Source: Candidatus Hodarchaeota archaeon (GTDB taxonomy: Archaea > Asgardarchaeota > Heimdallarchaeia > Hodarchaeales > YT1-057). From it: a DNA stretch of 10,037 nt. Below the pieces are notes generated by a model. The model saw only the letters and a list, made by a program, of their open reading frames with translations, searched no databases and was not told the DNA's origin. Positions 1-6,508 of this stretch are shown here, piece after piece; position 1 is the stretch's first letter, and each line of letters starts with the position of its first letter. Both the position numbers and the translations under genes were made by a program. The stretch spans positions 1 through 10,037 of the forward strand of contig JAEOTI010000113.1 in the NCBI GenBank assembly GCA_016839955.1, given 5' to 3'.

Positions 1-869
1 AATACTGAGTCTTCCATTCCTAATATGATTTTGAACACTTCTTGCGTCATTAAACCACCAATCACAAAGGATACTGACGAAACTGAAGGAATCTTTTCTT
101 CAGGTTCCTCATAGGTTTCCTTCCGACGTTCGCCGACAGGTGGGCAGGCTTTTTGAAGGCGATGAGGAGGGATTAAGGGTTGACATTCTAAGCAAGGAGT
201 TTTGTCAGGAAGGTATACCTGGAGATTTCCCCAGAATCCAAACATTCCACCTGAAACTAATGGAATTTTCTCACCCACAGCTAAACCATTTACCCATCTT
301 CTTGTATCAAAGTTATCTAAACCATCAACTAGAACATCAAGATTCTTAAATTCTTTCTTAGGTAGTTCTTGAATTGGAGAATCAAAGGCTCTTATTTTGA
401 TATTAGAATTGATCCCCTGAAGCATTATAGCAGCATGATTCGCCTTTGAACCTCCGATGTGGAAGTCTCGAAACAACAATTGTCTAGAGAGATTACTTAT
501 TTCTATAGTATCCATATCAACAATAATTAACTCTCCCACACCAGACATTGCAAGCGCTGCGGCAACAACAGATCCAAATGCCCCAGCTCCTACAATCATC
601 ACTTTAGCATTGCTTAACTTCTGTTGATCCCACCCATCAACGAGAAACTGTCGAGAGTATCTCTCTCCTTTGTCTTTTTGTTTTTTGGAAGGATTAAATT
701 GAGCTGCATCCAAATTCTTTACTGTAAAGCGTCTATGTCCACCCTTTGTTCGATAAGGATTCAGAACATTTTGTTTTTCTAGTCTTCGAAGAAAAGAAAT
801 CGAAATACCTAAATATCTTGCAGCTTCAGAAGAAGTAAGATCCCGAGGAACTTTCTTTCGAGAAGACAT
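1..869 (-). CDS. HTH-fused E1-like ubiquitin-activating enzyme (ThiF/E1 adenylation domain), partial at its C-terminus
   Basis: This gene starts at ATG 867-869 and stays open to the window edge, giving 289 codons without a stop; the C-terminus lies outside. Residues about 11-55 form a MerR/excisionase-type helix-turn-helix, with SSEAARYLGIS followed by RTKGGHRRF. After a short Lys-rich linker, about residue 70 onward is an E1/MoeB/ThiF domain: RYSRQFL, nucleotide-binding GAGAFGS (94-100), VDMDTIEISNLSRQ (117-130, with Asp118, Asp120, Asn126, Arg129), Lys142, and DGLDNFDTR (182-190). A zinc-type CxxC pair follows at 226/229; its second pair would lie beyond the edge. Cys242 (ACPPVGER) is the likely thioester cysteine by position. 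Family role: adenylate the modifier's C-terminal glycine and pass it to an E2. It follows the Ubl gene by 54 bases on the same strand, with AAGGTGA before the ATG, so the two probably form an operon. The HTH fusion is unexpected. A MoeB/ThiF sulfur-transfer role is possible but less likely given the Ubl, E2 and RING genes nearby. Confidence 0.93.
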   Translation of the reverse strand, partial: MSSRKKVPRDLTSSEAARYLGISISFLRRLEKQNVLNPYRTKGGHRRFTVKNLDAAQFNPSKKQKDKGERYSRQFLVDGWDQQKLSNAKVMIVGAGAFGSVVAAALAMSGVGELIIVDMDTIEISNLSRQLLFRDFHIGGSKANHAAIMLQGINSNIKIRAFDSPIQELPKKEFKNLDVLVDGLDNFDTRRWVNGLAVGEKIPLVSGGMFGFWGNLQVYLPDKTPCLECQPLIPPHRLQKACPPVGERRKETYEEPEEKIPSVSSVSFVIGGLMTQEVFKIILGMEDSV

Positions 870-923
870 GGGATTTCACCTTCTTCTGCTCCATAAACGA
901 TGTTTAAACCTTAATTTGTGAGA

Positions 924-1169
924 CTATAAAGATGAATTACCGCCTTCAGTGCGTGTAATTAGATACAATTTATCGAGAGGGCCCACTCCAGCTTCTTCAA
1001 GTGTCATAAAGTCATCAAGTTGTTGTCCACGAAATACAACGATAACCATTTGAGGAGGAATTCTTTTTTCTCTAGCCACTTCAGCTTTCACATCTTTTAC
1101 CAAAGAATCTTTTTCAACACTAACTGTAAGTTCGCCACCGCCTATTGCCGAGACTACTGTAACTTTCAT
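924..1169 (-). CDS. Ubiquitin-like modifier precursor with di-glycine and four-residue tail
   Basis: An 81-residue beta-grasp protein closely resembling ubiquitin: SLVKDVKAEV, then IPP (37-39), FRGQQLDD (46-53), TL (56-57), and KLYLITRTEGG. From the ATG at 1167-1169 the Gly-Gly falls at 76-77, almost exactly where ubiquitin ends. The tail NSSL follows, so this is a precursor that must be cut before the E1 can activate it; in related archaea a JAMM/Rpn11-type protease does this. Lysines are at 2, 20, 25, 28, 35 and 67. The positions matching ubiquitin Lys48 and Lys63 are Gln and Pro, while Lys28 matches Lys27. An in-frame TTG at 1191-1193 would add eight residues, but the AAGGAG lies between it and the ATG, so the ATG is preferred (spacer about 12 bases, slightly long). 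The gene probably heads an operon with the E1 gene. Confidence 0.93.
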   Translation of the reverse strand: MKVTVVSAIGGGELTVSVEKDSLVKDVKAEVAREKRIPPQMVIVVFRGQQLDDFMTLEEAGVGPLDKLYLITRTEGGNSSL

Positions 1170-1329
1170 TGAAGTTTCAAACTCCTTATTCAAAATTTTA
1201 AATCTTTAAATGGAGAAAATCCGATTTCAACTTTAATCTAACAATATGTTGTAAAAAACCTTCCTCAATCTGTCATCTTTTGGAAAGTGAGATAAGCAAT
1301 TGGTAGATATTTCAAGTGGAGTTAGCAAA
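1170..1329. promoter_or_regulatory. Divergent promoter region between the Ubl-E1 and coiled-coil-RING units
   Basis: This 160-base AT-rich stretch separates two outward-facing units of the ubiquitin locus. On the minus strand TTTAAAG at about 1204-1210 lies some 35 bases upstream of the Ubl ATG, a plausible archaeal TATA box with a short leader. Two short dyads are visible: AAATC-C-GATTT at 1217-1227 (perfect 5-base arms) and ACAATATGTTGT at 1241-1252 (one mismatched pair). Either could be a protein-binding site, but arms this short occur often by chance in AT-rich DNA. No clear plus-strand TATA box stands out. Confidence 0.4.
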
Positions 1330-1773
1330 ATGGATCGGGAACTCGAAATAGAATCCCTTAAAACCCCAAAAGGAGGAACAGTTCCAACAGTAAAGGGTTT
1401 ACAAACAATTATTGATAATATATACAAAGATCTAAGCCCATTAGAACAATCTCTTGCGGGTTTAACTCAAGGTTCTCAATCAGTAGCTAATAATGTCGAA
1501 AATCTCTCAAACCGCCTTGAATCCATACAACAATTTCTAGCTGACTTCCTCTTAATGCTTGGAAAAATTGATGCAGCTCTTTCGCAGCTCAACCAACGTG
1601 TAATGAACCTAGAAAACAATCAAGAGGGTTCAGGAATAACTAAATTAGATCTATTTGAAATCCGGGGTTCCCTTGCGGATTTATTAGCTCAATCTAAATT
1701 CTCTGATATATTTGAAGATGTCCAACAAAGTGTAAGGTCTGAAAGTAACGTGAAGGAACGAGATGATGTTTAA
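1330..1773 (+). CDS. Coiled-coil protein of unknown function, coupled to the RING gene
   Basis: I do not recognise a family. The protein has 147 residues, is acidic and soluble, has no membrane segment or signal peptide, and contains no cysteine. About residues 22-97 look like one long helix with hydrophobic residues at heptad spacing (for example VENLSNRLESIQQFL and IDAALSQLNQRVMNLENN), so a coiled-coil dimer or oligomer is likely. A Gly-rich break (about 100-102) is followed by a second predicted helical stretch, then a charged tail. The start chosen is ATG 1330, which has GGAG eight bases upstream; an in-frame TTG at 1300 has no comparable site. Its end overlaps the start of the RING gene by 11 bases, which suggests coupled translation and a shared complex. 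A scaffold, substrate adaptor or oligomerising partner for the RING protein is an inference from position only. Confidence 0.8.
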   Translation: MDRELEIESLKTPKGGTVPTVKGLQTIIDNIYKDLSPLEQSLAGLTQGSQSVANNVENLSNRLESIQQFLADFLLMLGKIDAALSQLNQRVMNLENNQEGSGITKLDLFEIRGSLADLLAQSKFSDIFEDVQQSVRSESNVKERDDV

Positions 1774-2104
1774 AAATAAAATTAGAGTGAAATCGACTGA
1801 ATCACAAGGTTCTGATGCAAGTACATCAGTCAAATTGCCTTTATTACTACCAAACCTTGGACCTCAAATTAGCTCTATTTATACAAGAATCATCCTCTCT
1901 CCAAAAATATCCTTTGAATGGACATTTGAAGAGGATCTAAAGTGTGAGATTTGCTGGGGGAAAATTAAACCAGGGGAAAAGACACAAGAATGTTCTAATT
2001 GTAATAGGAAGTTTCATTATGCCCACATAGTCACTTGGCTTCGTTCTAAGGACTTTTGTCCAAGCTGTCGGACTAGTTGGTACAGTTCAAGACCATCTCG
2101 CTAG
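1763..2104 (+). CDS. Small RING-finger protein, probable E3 ubiquitin ligase
   Basis: The protein has 113 residues with a C-terminal RING-type zinc module. Candidate ligands are Cys61-x2-Cys64, Cys77-x2-Cys80, His85-x2-His88 and Cys99-x2-Cys102. This C4-H2-C2 order resembles RING variants with CxxC...FHxxC...W...CPxC, but the sixth ligand is His instead of Cys. Residues that contact an E2 in known RINGs are present: Ile63 in the first zinc loop, Trp92, Pro100, and Arg103 straight after the last cysteine, the usual place of the linchpin arginine. The first 50 or so residues are Ser- and Pro-containing and have no recognised fold. GAAGGA precedes tandem ATG codons at 1763 and 1766; either may be the start. 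Co-location with Ubl, E1 and E2 supports a ligase role, and small RING proteins are known from other archaeal ubiquitin clusters. Another zinc-binding role is possible. Confidence 0.88.
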   Translation: MMFKNKIRVKSTESQGSDASTSVKLPLLLPNLGPQISSIYTRIILSPKISFEWTFEEDLKCEICWGKIKPGEKTQECSNCNRKFHYAHIVTWLRSKDFCPSCRTSWYSSRPSR

Positions 2105-2125
2105 AGTCGGAATTCTTTAGGGCGC

Positions 2126-2150
2126 TATTTTTAGAGATTCTTTCTTTTTC
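2126..2150 (+). terminator. T-rich tract after the RING gene, possible archaeal terminator
   Basis: TTTTT at 2128-2132 and TTTCTTTTT at 2141-2149 begin about 24 bases after the RING stop codon. Archaeal RNA polymerase often terminates at such T-runs without a hairpin. The call rests on base composition and position only. Confidence 0.35.
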
Positions 2151-2155
2151 GTTTA

Positions 2156-2407
2156 AATATGGGAATGGTTAAACTCCTGGGCGGTTTGGTTTCCTTTCTT
2201 TTGGTTACAGTTCCTTTAACTTTGTGTGAGATTCAAATCTCGATTAGACTCACCACAATTCTTTGGAAAAATGTGTTCCACTTCTAGTGGAATACTAATT
2301 TTCTCACAGTAAGCACATTCGTGACCCCATTTGAACAATAAGGATTCATGAATTTCGTAACCAGCTAATATACCTTGTTGGTACTCCTTCCCCTTGATCT
2401 CAGGCTC
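2156..2407 (-). pseudogene. Degenerate IscB-type HNH nuclease fragment (transposon-associated)
   Basis: Most of the 330-base gap between the RING gene and the 150-residue gene reads, on the minus strand, as an HNH nuclease core of the IscB (RuvC-HNH, IS200/IS605-associated) type. In one frame one finds EPEIKGKEYQQGILAGYE, then LLFKWGHECAYC, then VPLEVEHIFPKNCG-like sequence (read here as IPLEVEHIFPKNCG), then NRDLNLT. After an in-frame TAA at 2216-2218 the same frame resumes the family pattern with NCNQKKGNQTAQEF. The order GYE...KWG..CAYC...EHI.PK...NL...CNQKKGN matches IscB proteins as I know them. TAA codons bracket the segment at 2408-2410 and 2153-2155, and most of the RuvC parts are missing, so this is a dead remnant. 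It reads in the same frame as the 150-residue gene just upstream of it. Function: none expected; it marks a past mobile-element insertion. Intact IscB is RNA-guided, but no guide-RNA scaffold can be identified here. Confidence 0.8.
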
Positions 2408-2434
2408 TTACTGATCACTCCGCAAGCCCACTGA

Positions 2435-2887
2435 TCATCCGTAGGAGTCTCGTTGGGTAATTTCCTTTTCATCTTGAAACCAAGCTGAATTAGAAACAAA
2501 ATCTATGTCTAAGCTTATCCATTCTTTTTCATTATCTAGTTCATGTAATAATCGAATATAGGCAAAATTTTCTGGCTCATAGAAATAAATATCCCAAGTA
2601 ATTGAAGAAATAATTTGAAACGCAGGATTGCCAAGATCGATAATACTTCCAGAGCCTTGAAGCCTGATAATTTCCCCTTTAATTTCAGTTAATATCCTAT
2701 CAATTGATTTACTGAGGTCATTAGTTATTCCCTCAATATTTTCAAGGAACAGATTGTAGGCTAGAGTGCTAGATTGATTATTGCTTCTTATTGTAGGACC
2801 AGTACGAGAATTAAGTGAGAATGATTTGATTGTTGTTTCTGTAACGTCAATTATTCTTTTGAAGAAATTTTGACAGTTATTTTCCAT
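2435..2887 (-). CDS. Hypothetical protein, last gene of the alaS-CooC-like unit
   Basis: I do not recognise this 150-residue protein. The N-terminal two thirds looks helical and soluble (for example NIEGITNDLSKSIDRILTEI), followed by a mixed segment rich in aromatic residues (WDIYFYEPENFAYIRLL) ending in acidic turns. There is one cysteine (Cys5) and no signal peptide or membrane span. Its ATG comes one base after the ATPase stop codon, and AGGAG lies about ten bases upstream inside the ATPase gene, so it is cotranslated with that gene and may partner it. The stop codon abuts the IscB remnant, so the last few residues may have been altered when that element inserted or decayed. The sequence gives no basis for assigning a function. 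Confidence 0.7.
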   Translation of the reverse strand: MENNCQNFFKRIIDVTETTIKSFSLNSRTGPTIRSNNQSSTLAYNLFLENIEGITNDLSKSIDRILTEIKGEIIRLQGSGSIIDLGNPAFQIISSITWDIYFYEPENFAYIRLLHELDNEKEWISLDIDFVSNSAWFQDEKEITQRDSYG

Positions 2888-2888
2888 T

Positions 2889-3674
2889 TTAGGAGACTCC
2901 TAGTTCTTTAACCAGGGTCCTAATTTTTTTTGGAAAAATAGAATCTGGAGCGAATTCAATAACTGATTTACCGCTAATGTCGGATTGGATAACTTCTAGT
3001 GACACAGGAATTTCAATTATAGTTCTAAAAGGGTATTTATCTAAAATCTGTTTATTGTATGAGTCTCCCTCTTGAGGAAGTTTATTTACGACACAAATCA
3101 TTCTATCAGGAGTAAAATCTTCTTCTTTTGCCAGTTCCACAATCCTTCCTACAGTCTGAAGCGACCTAATTGATGGATCAGTAACTATAATCATAATATC
3201 TGTTTGTTTAAGTGTTCCCCTTCCAAATACTTCTAGGCCTGCCTCTACATCAAGAACTACATATTCATCTCGTCGGAGAACGATATGTCGTAACAAAGCT
3301 TTCAATAGAGAATGCGCTGAACACATACAACCCTGTTCACTATGAGCAATATATCCAGCAATCAGTAGTAAAACATTATCTTGTGCGGGAGTTCCAAATT
3401 TTTCAATAAGGTCATTGACTTTAGGGTTAATTTTAAAGACACCCGAAGGAGCCCCTGGAAGACCAGTACGTGCATTAACAAGCTCCTCGTTTTCAACAAT
3501 AGGGGTTATTGCCTCTAGTTTGTCTTTATCTAAACCTAAAGCAAAACCAAGATTGGGATTAGAATCTAAATCTACTGCGATAATATTTGCTCCACTTTGA
3601 CCTAATACACGAGCTAGCGTAGCCGAAATTAAGGTTTTTCCTGTTCCCCCTTTACCCACAATACATATTTTCAT
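2889..3674 (-). CDS. CooC/MinD-like P-loop ATPase (CO dehydrogenase nickel-insertion type)
   Basis: A 261-residue deviant Walker A ATPase of the SIMIBI class: GKGGTGKT at residues 7-14 with the signature lysine (Lys8) and Lys13, VDLDSNPN at 34-41, and LDVEAGLE at 141-148. A Cys-x-Cys pair at 116 and 118 (GCMCSAH) is typical of CooC, where it binds metal across the dimer interface and supports ATP-driven nickel insertion into CO dehydrogenase/acetyl-CoA synthase. I see no CO dehydrogenase gene in the window, so the client is unknown; a related metal-centre assembly role is possible. The start chosen is ATG 3672-3674, 17 bases after the synthetase stop, which begins the protein directly at the first strand (MKICIVGKGG). 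An in-frame TTG at 3693-3695 would overlap the synthetase stop by a few bases. The gene sits between alanyl-tRNA synthetase and a hypothetical gene in one leftward unit. Confidence 0.88.
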   Translation of the reverse strand: MKICIVGKGGTGKTLISATLARVLGQSGANIIAVDLDSNPNLGFALGLDKDKLEAITPIVENEELVNARTGLPGAPSGVFKINPKVNDLIEKFGTPAQDNVLLLIAGYIAHSEQGCMCSAHSLLKALLRHIVLRRDEYVVLDVEAGLEVFGRGTLKQTDIMIIVTDPSIRSLQTVGRIVELAKEEDFTPDRMICVVNKLPQEGDSYNKQILDKYPFRTIIEIPVSLEVIQSDISGKSVIEFAPDSIFPKKIRTLVKELGVS

Positions 3675-3691
3675 GTCACATCTCTCAATCT

Positions 3692-6352
3692 TCAATTTTC
3701 TTTTCGTTTGAAGCCTTGGGCTTGGGTTTTGGTTCCCTTCACTTTGTAGTAATATTCTTCCAGCATCAACTTTATATCGACTCCCGAACTGGCAGATCTT
3801 CCAACCCCAGTATTAGGGCCTAAAATAAGAATAATTTTGCCTGATGAGTCAATTTCTTTAGACATTGATGATAAAGCACCTAGTTGAGTTCGAGGATCAT
3901 CTGTTTCTACAGGGATAAGTACTTCTTTAGATTTAGGGTTAGATATACCTTCAGAAATTTTAATTGTCAATAATTGAGGAGCTAAAGTTTGAAGTTTCTT
4001 CCTTTGGTGTTTCCATTCTTGGAAAAATCGTTCAGCAGTCTCTACTATATCTTTTTCAGGGACTCCCCAGAGATTTTCGATCTTTTGCAATACTTGATCC
4101 CTTTGTTGAATTGCATTAATTGCAGGCTCTCCTGCAATAAAATTGATCCTTACAACACCATCTTGAATTCTTTCTGTGTTAATAATCTTTACAACACCAA
4201 TATCACCAGTTCTTTCTGCGTGCGTTCCACCACAAGCTTCAACATCCCAATCAGCTACAGAAACAATACGTAAATTGGCGCCTGGTACAGCACCACCTTG
4301 GTAAATTCCTTGGCCGTATTTATTTTCAGCTTCATCTCGAGATAACTCTTGTGTATGAACTTCTCTATTCTCTATAACGATTTTATTTGCTTCAAATTCG
4401 ATTTGCTGCTCTTGTTCGAATGTGAGACTATCAAAATGTGTAATATCTAACCTGGCTCTCTCTGGTGTTTTTAAGGCTCCTGCTTGCCAAACATGAGGCC
4501 CTAAGATTCTCCTTGCTGCTTCATTAATGATATGAGTAGCAGTATGCATTCTCATAACCGCTTTACGGGCTTTGATATCAATTTTACCAGTAATTTCATT
4601 ACCAACAGTTAATAAGGAGTCTAAAACATCATGAATTATGATTGGGCCTTGTAAAAATACTTCTCGAACTTTAAACCCCTCGATATAACCAGTATCACAG
4701 ACCTGACCCCCACTGGTCGGGTAAAACAGAGTTTGATCTAAGATAACAAAACGATTTTCATAAATGGCTAAAATTGTCGCAGAAAACTCATCATGTTCAA
4801 CAAATTCATAATATAATTTAGTTGTTGGGGAAATGTCTTTCAAATCGAATATAGGACGGTCTTCTACTTCATTATGTACTTTTCTTGATTCATGTCTAAT
4901 TTGAACTTTTTCGATGAAATTTTCTGGAACTACAAGAGATATATTCATTTCTCTTGCCACTTCTTGGGCAATTTCAGGGGGAATTCCTTGAGAATCGTAA
5001 ATTTCAACGAGTTCATCAACATTCAATGAATTTTTTTGCTTTAATATCCCCCGAACAGCTTTCCTTCCTTTTTTAAGCGTCTTTCGATATCTTTTCTCCT
5101 CTACTTCTAAAATTTCGTATAGAGAACCCTTTTTTGCTTCGTTAAGTTCAGGAAAGAATGTTTTTAGTTCGTCAACATGCCAATCAACTAATTCTGCTAG
5201 AGTGAGATCAAACCCATAGTGATCAATTAAACTAAGAGTTCTTCGGAGAAGAAACCGAAGATTGTACCCCCCTCCTACATTACTTGGTAAAGCACCATCA
5301 GCTATTGCAACAAGCAACGCTCTCGCATGTTCAACAATCGAATAAAGATCTTTAACAGGTTCAATATCTGCCCTGATTTCTTCTGTATCCATTTTGAGGA
5401 GTGAAGCGATACGTTCCCATTCTTTCGAGATATTTACAACTTCATCAAAATTTAAAAAACCAGCATAGGGCGCAAAACGCTTCCAAGAATCGCTAGGGCG
5501 AATACCTATTCTTTTGTATGCCTTTGACAAGACCAATGGAAAAACAACATCGTAAGACATTGGTGTACCTTGAGAGACCCAAGGATAACGCTCTAATCCA
5601 CTACCCATATCGATTACTTGGGTCTGTAGCTCACGAGAAGCACCATTCTTCAGGAGTTCATATTGCATGAAAACGCAATTACCTAATTCCATTCCATCAA
5701 CGAAATATTCCATGGATGGACCCCAATTGCCACCTCCTGCCCAAATATCTTCAATCCAAGTTATTTTTTCAGGTGGGAAACCCATTCCCACGGTTAGCCA
5801 AGTTTGTAGATATTGAATTGCCTCTTCTTTGAAATAAATAAATTTTCCTGGCCTATTGAAGACGTGTTGACCCATCATCACAAAAAGGGAATAATGTGAT
5901 CCAGTCAGACCTATATTTGGTAAGTCGTTAAACCTTAAGCACAATTGAGGTACTACTAAGGGATTGGCGGGAGGAGCAACGACACCCTCTACTGTATAGG
6001 GCTGAAAATCATATATACTTGCTTGAATAAAATCCGTATCATCTCTATGCCTTGCGACTACTGAATACCTTGGAATTTCAGTATGTTCAAATTCTTCAAA
6101 GACGTTGACAAATGTTCTCCAGCTTTCTTCATATCCTAATCGTTTGTGGGTTGGTGGATCTCCAATAAACTGATATCCACCCATACAGGAGGCTTCTCCA
6201 CACGTGATTTGATCAGGTCTTAATGTCCAGAAGTTATTTCCACACTGGCAAGTTTTTCTTAACATATTTAATTCTTTTAAGGTATTCACGGGGTAATATT
6301 TCATATAATCCTGGGCTAATTCCTTCTTTTTCATTTTTTTAAACGATTTCAT
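3692..6352 (-). CDS. alaS: Alanyl-tRNA synthetase, archaeal type
   Basis: This enzyme charges tRNA-Ala with alanine and clears mischarged Ser/Gly. The 886 residues match the archaeal form, close to its usual length of about 900. An N-terminal zinc-type module (Cys35, Cys37, Cys51, Cys56, then GGYQFIGDPP) precedes the class II catalytic domain: RHRDDTDF (101-108), PQLCLRF (135-141), WAGGGNWGPSMEYF (204-217) and DMGSGLERYPW (248-258). The editing domain carries HTATH (His603, His607) and CGGTH (Cys707, His711), the expected zinc-site residues. The C-terminal C-Ala region ends in KGTKTQAQGF, a poorly conserved version of the usual glycine-rich, AQGG-ending tail. The ATG is preceded by GGGAAG; a second in-frame ATG at codon 7 is a less likely start. 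The CooC-like ATPase gene follows 17 bases downstream, with no obvious functional link. Confidence 0.97.
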   Translation of the reverse strand: MKSFKKMKKKELAQDYMKYYPVNTLKELNMLRKTCQCGNNFWTLRPDQITCGEASCMGGYQFIGDPPTHKRLGYEESWRTFVNVFEEFEHTEIPRYSVVARHRDDTDFIQASIYDFQPYTVEGVVAPPANPLVVPQLCLRFNDLPNIGLTGSHYSLFVMMGQHVFNRPGKFIYFKEEAIQYLQTWLTVGMGFPPEKITWIEDIWAGGGNWGPSMEYFVDGMELGNCVFMQYELLKNGASRELQTQVIDMGSGLERYPWVSQGTPMSYDVVFPLVLSKAYKRIGIRPSDSWKRFAPYAGFLNFDEVVNISKEWERIASLLKMDTEEIRADIEPVKDLYSIVEHARALLVAIADGALPSNVGGGYNLRFLLRRTLSLIDHYGFDLTLAELVDWHVDELKTFFPELNEAKKGSLYEILEVEEKRYRKTLKKGRKAVRGILKQKNSLNVDELVEIYDSQGIPPEIAQEVAREMNISLVVPENFIEKVQIRHESRKVHNEVEDRPIFDLKDISPTTKLYYEFVEHDEFSATILAIYENRFVILDQTLFYPTSGGQVCDTGYIEGFKVREVFLQGPIIIHDVLDSLLTVGNEITGKIDIKARKAVMRMHTATHIINEAARRILGPHVWQAGALKTPERARLDITHFDSLTFEQEQQIEFEANKIVIENREVHTQELSRDEAENKYGQGIYQGGAVPGANLRIVSVADWDVEACGGTHAERTGDIGVVKIINTERIQDGVVRINFIAGEPAINAIQQRDQVLQKIENLWGVPEKDIVETAERFFQEWKHQRKKLQTLAPQLLTIKISEGISNPKSKEVLIPVETDDPRTQLGALSSMSKEIDSSGKIILILGPNTGVGRSASSGVDIKLMLEEYYYKVKGTKTQAQGFKRKEN

Positions 6353-6508
6353 TGTTTTTATCTTCCCAGGCTAGAGAATAAGTTAGATTCGTTATCCATT
6401 AGGAAAAATCCTACTACTTCAAGCAAACTAATAACGAGCTTATTTACTTTGATCTATAAATTCGTCTAAACCTACAACTGATCAATCTTTAGCGAATTAT
6501 CTAAAAAT

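Noticed and set aside
140..349. Plus-strand open frame of 69 codons
   Set aside because: It is antisense to the E1 domain, whose conserved motifs define the minus-strand frame.
1..869. E1-like gene as a pure MoeB/ThiF sulfur-carrier activator
   Set aside because: It directly follows a true ubiquitin-like precursor and shares the window with E2 and RING genes; this cannot be fully excluded without the C-terminus.
1170..1193. TTG start adding eight residues to the ubiquitin-like protein
   Set aside because: The AAGGAG site lies downstream of that TTG, and the ATG at 1169 aligns with the ubiquitin start.
1300..1329. TTG start for the coiled-coil protein
   Set aside because: ATG 1330 has GGAG at good spacing, while the TTG has no clear ribosome site.
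2225..2260. tRNA-like piece (ATTCAAATCT near CTCACCA)
   Set aside because: The T-stem pairs badly, no acceptor or anticodon arm can be built, and the HNH fossil explains these bases.
3675..3695. TTG start of the CooC-like ATPase overlapping the synthetase stop
   Set aside because: ATG 3674 begins the protein exactly at the conserved first strand.
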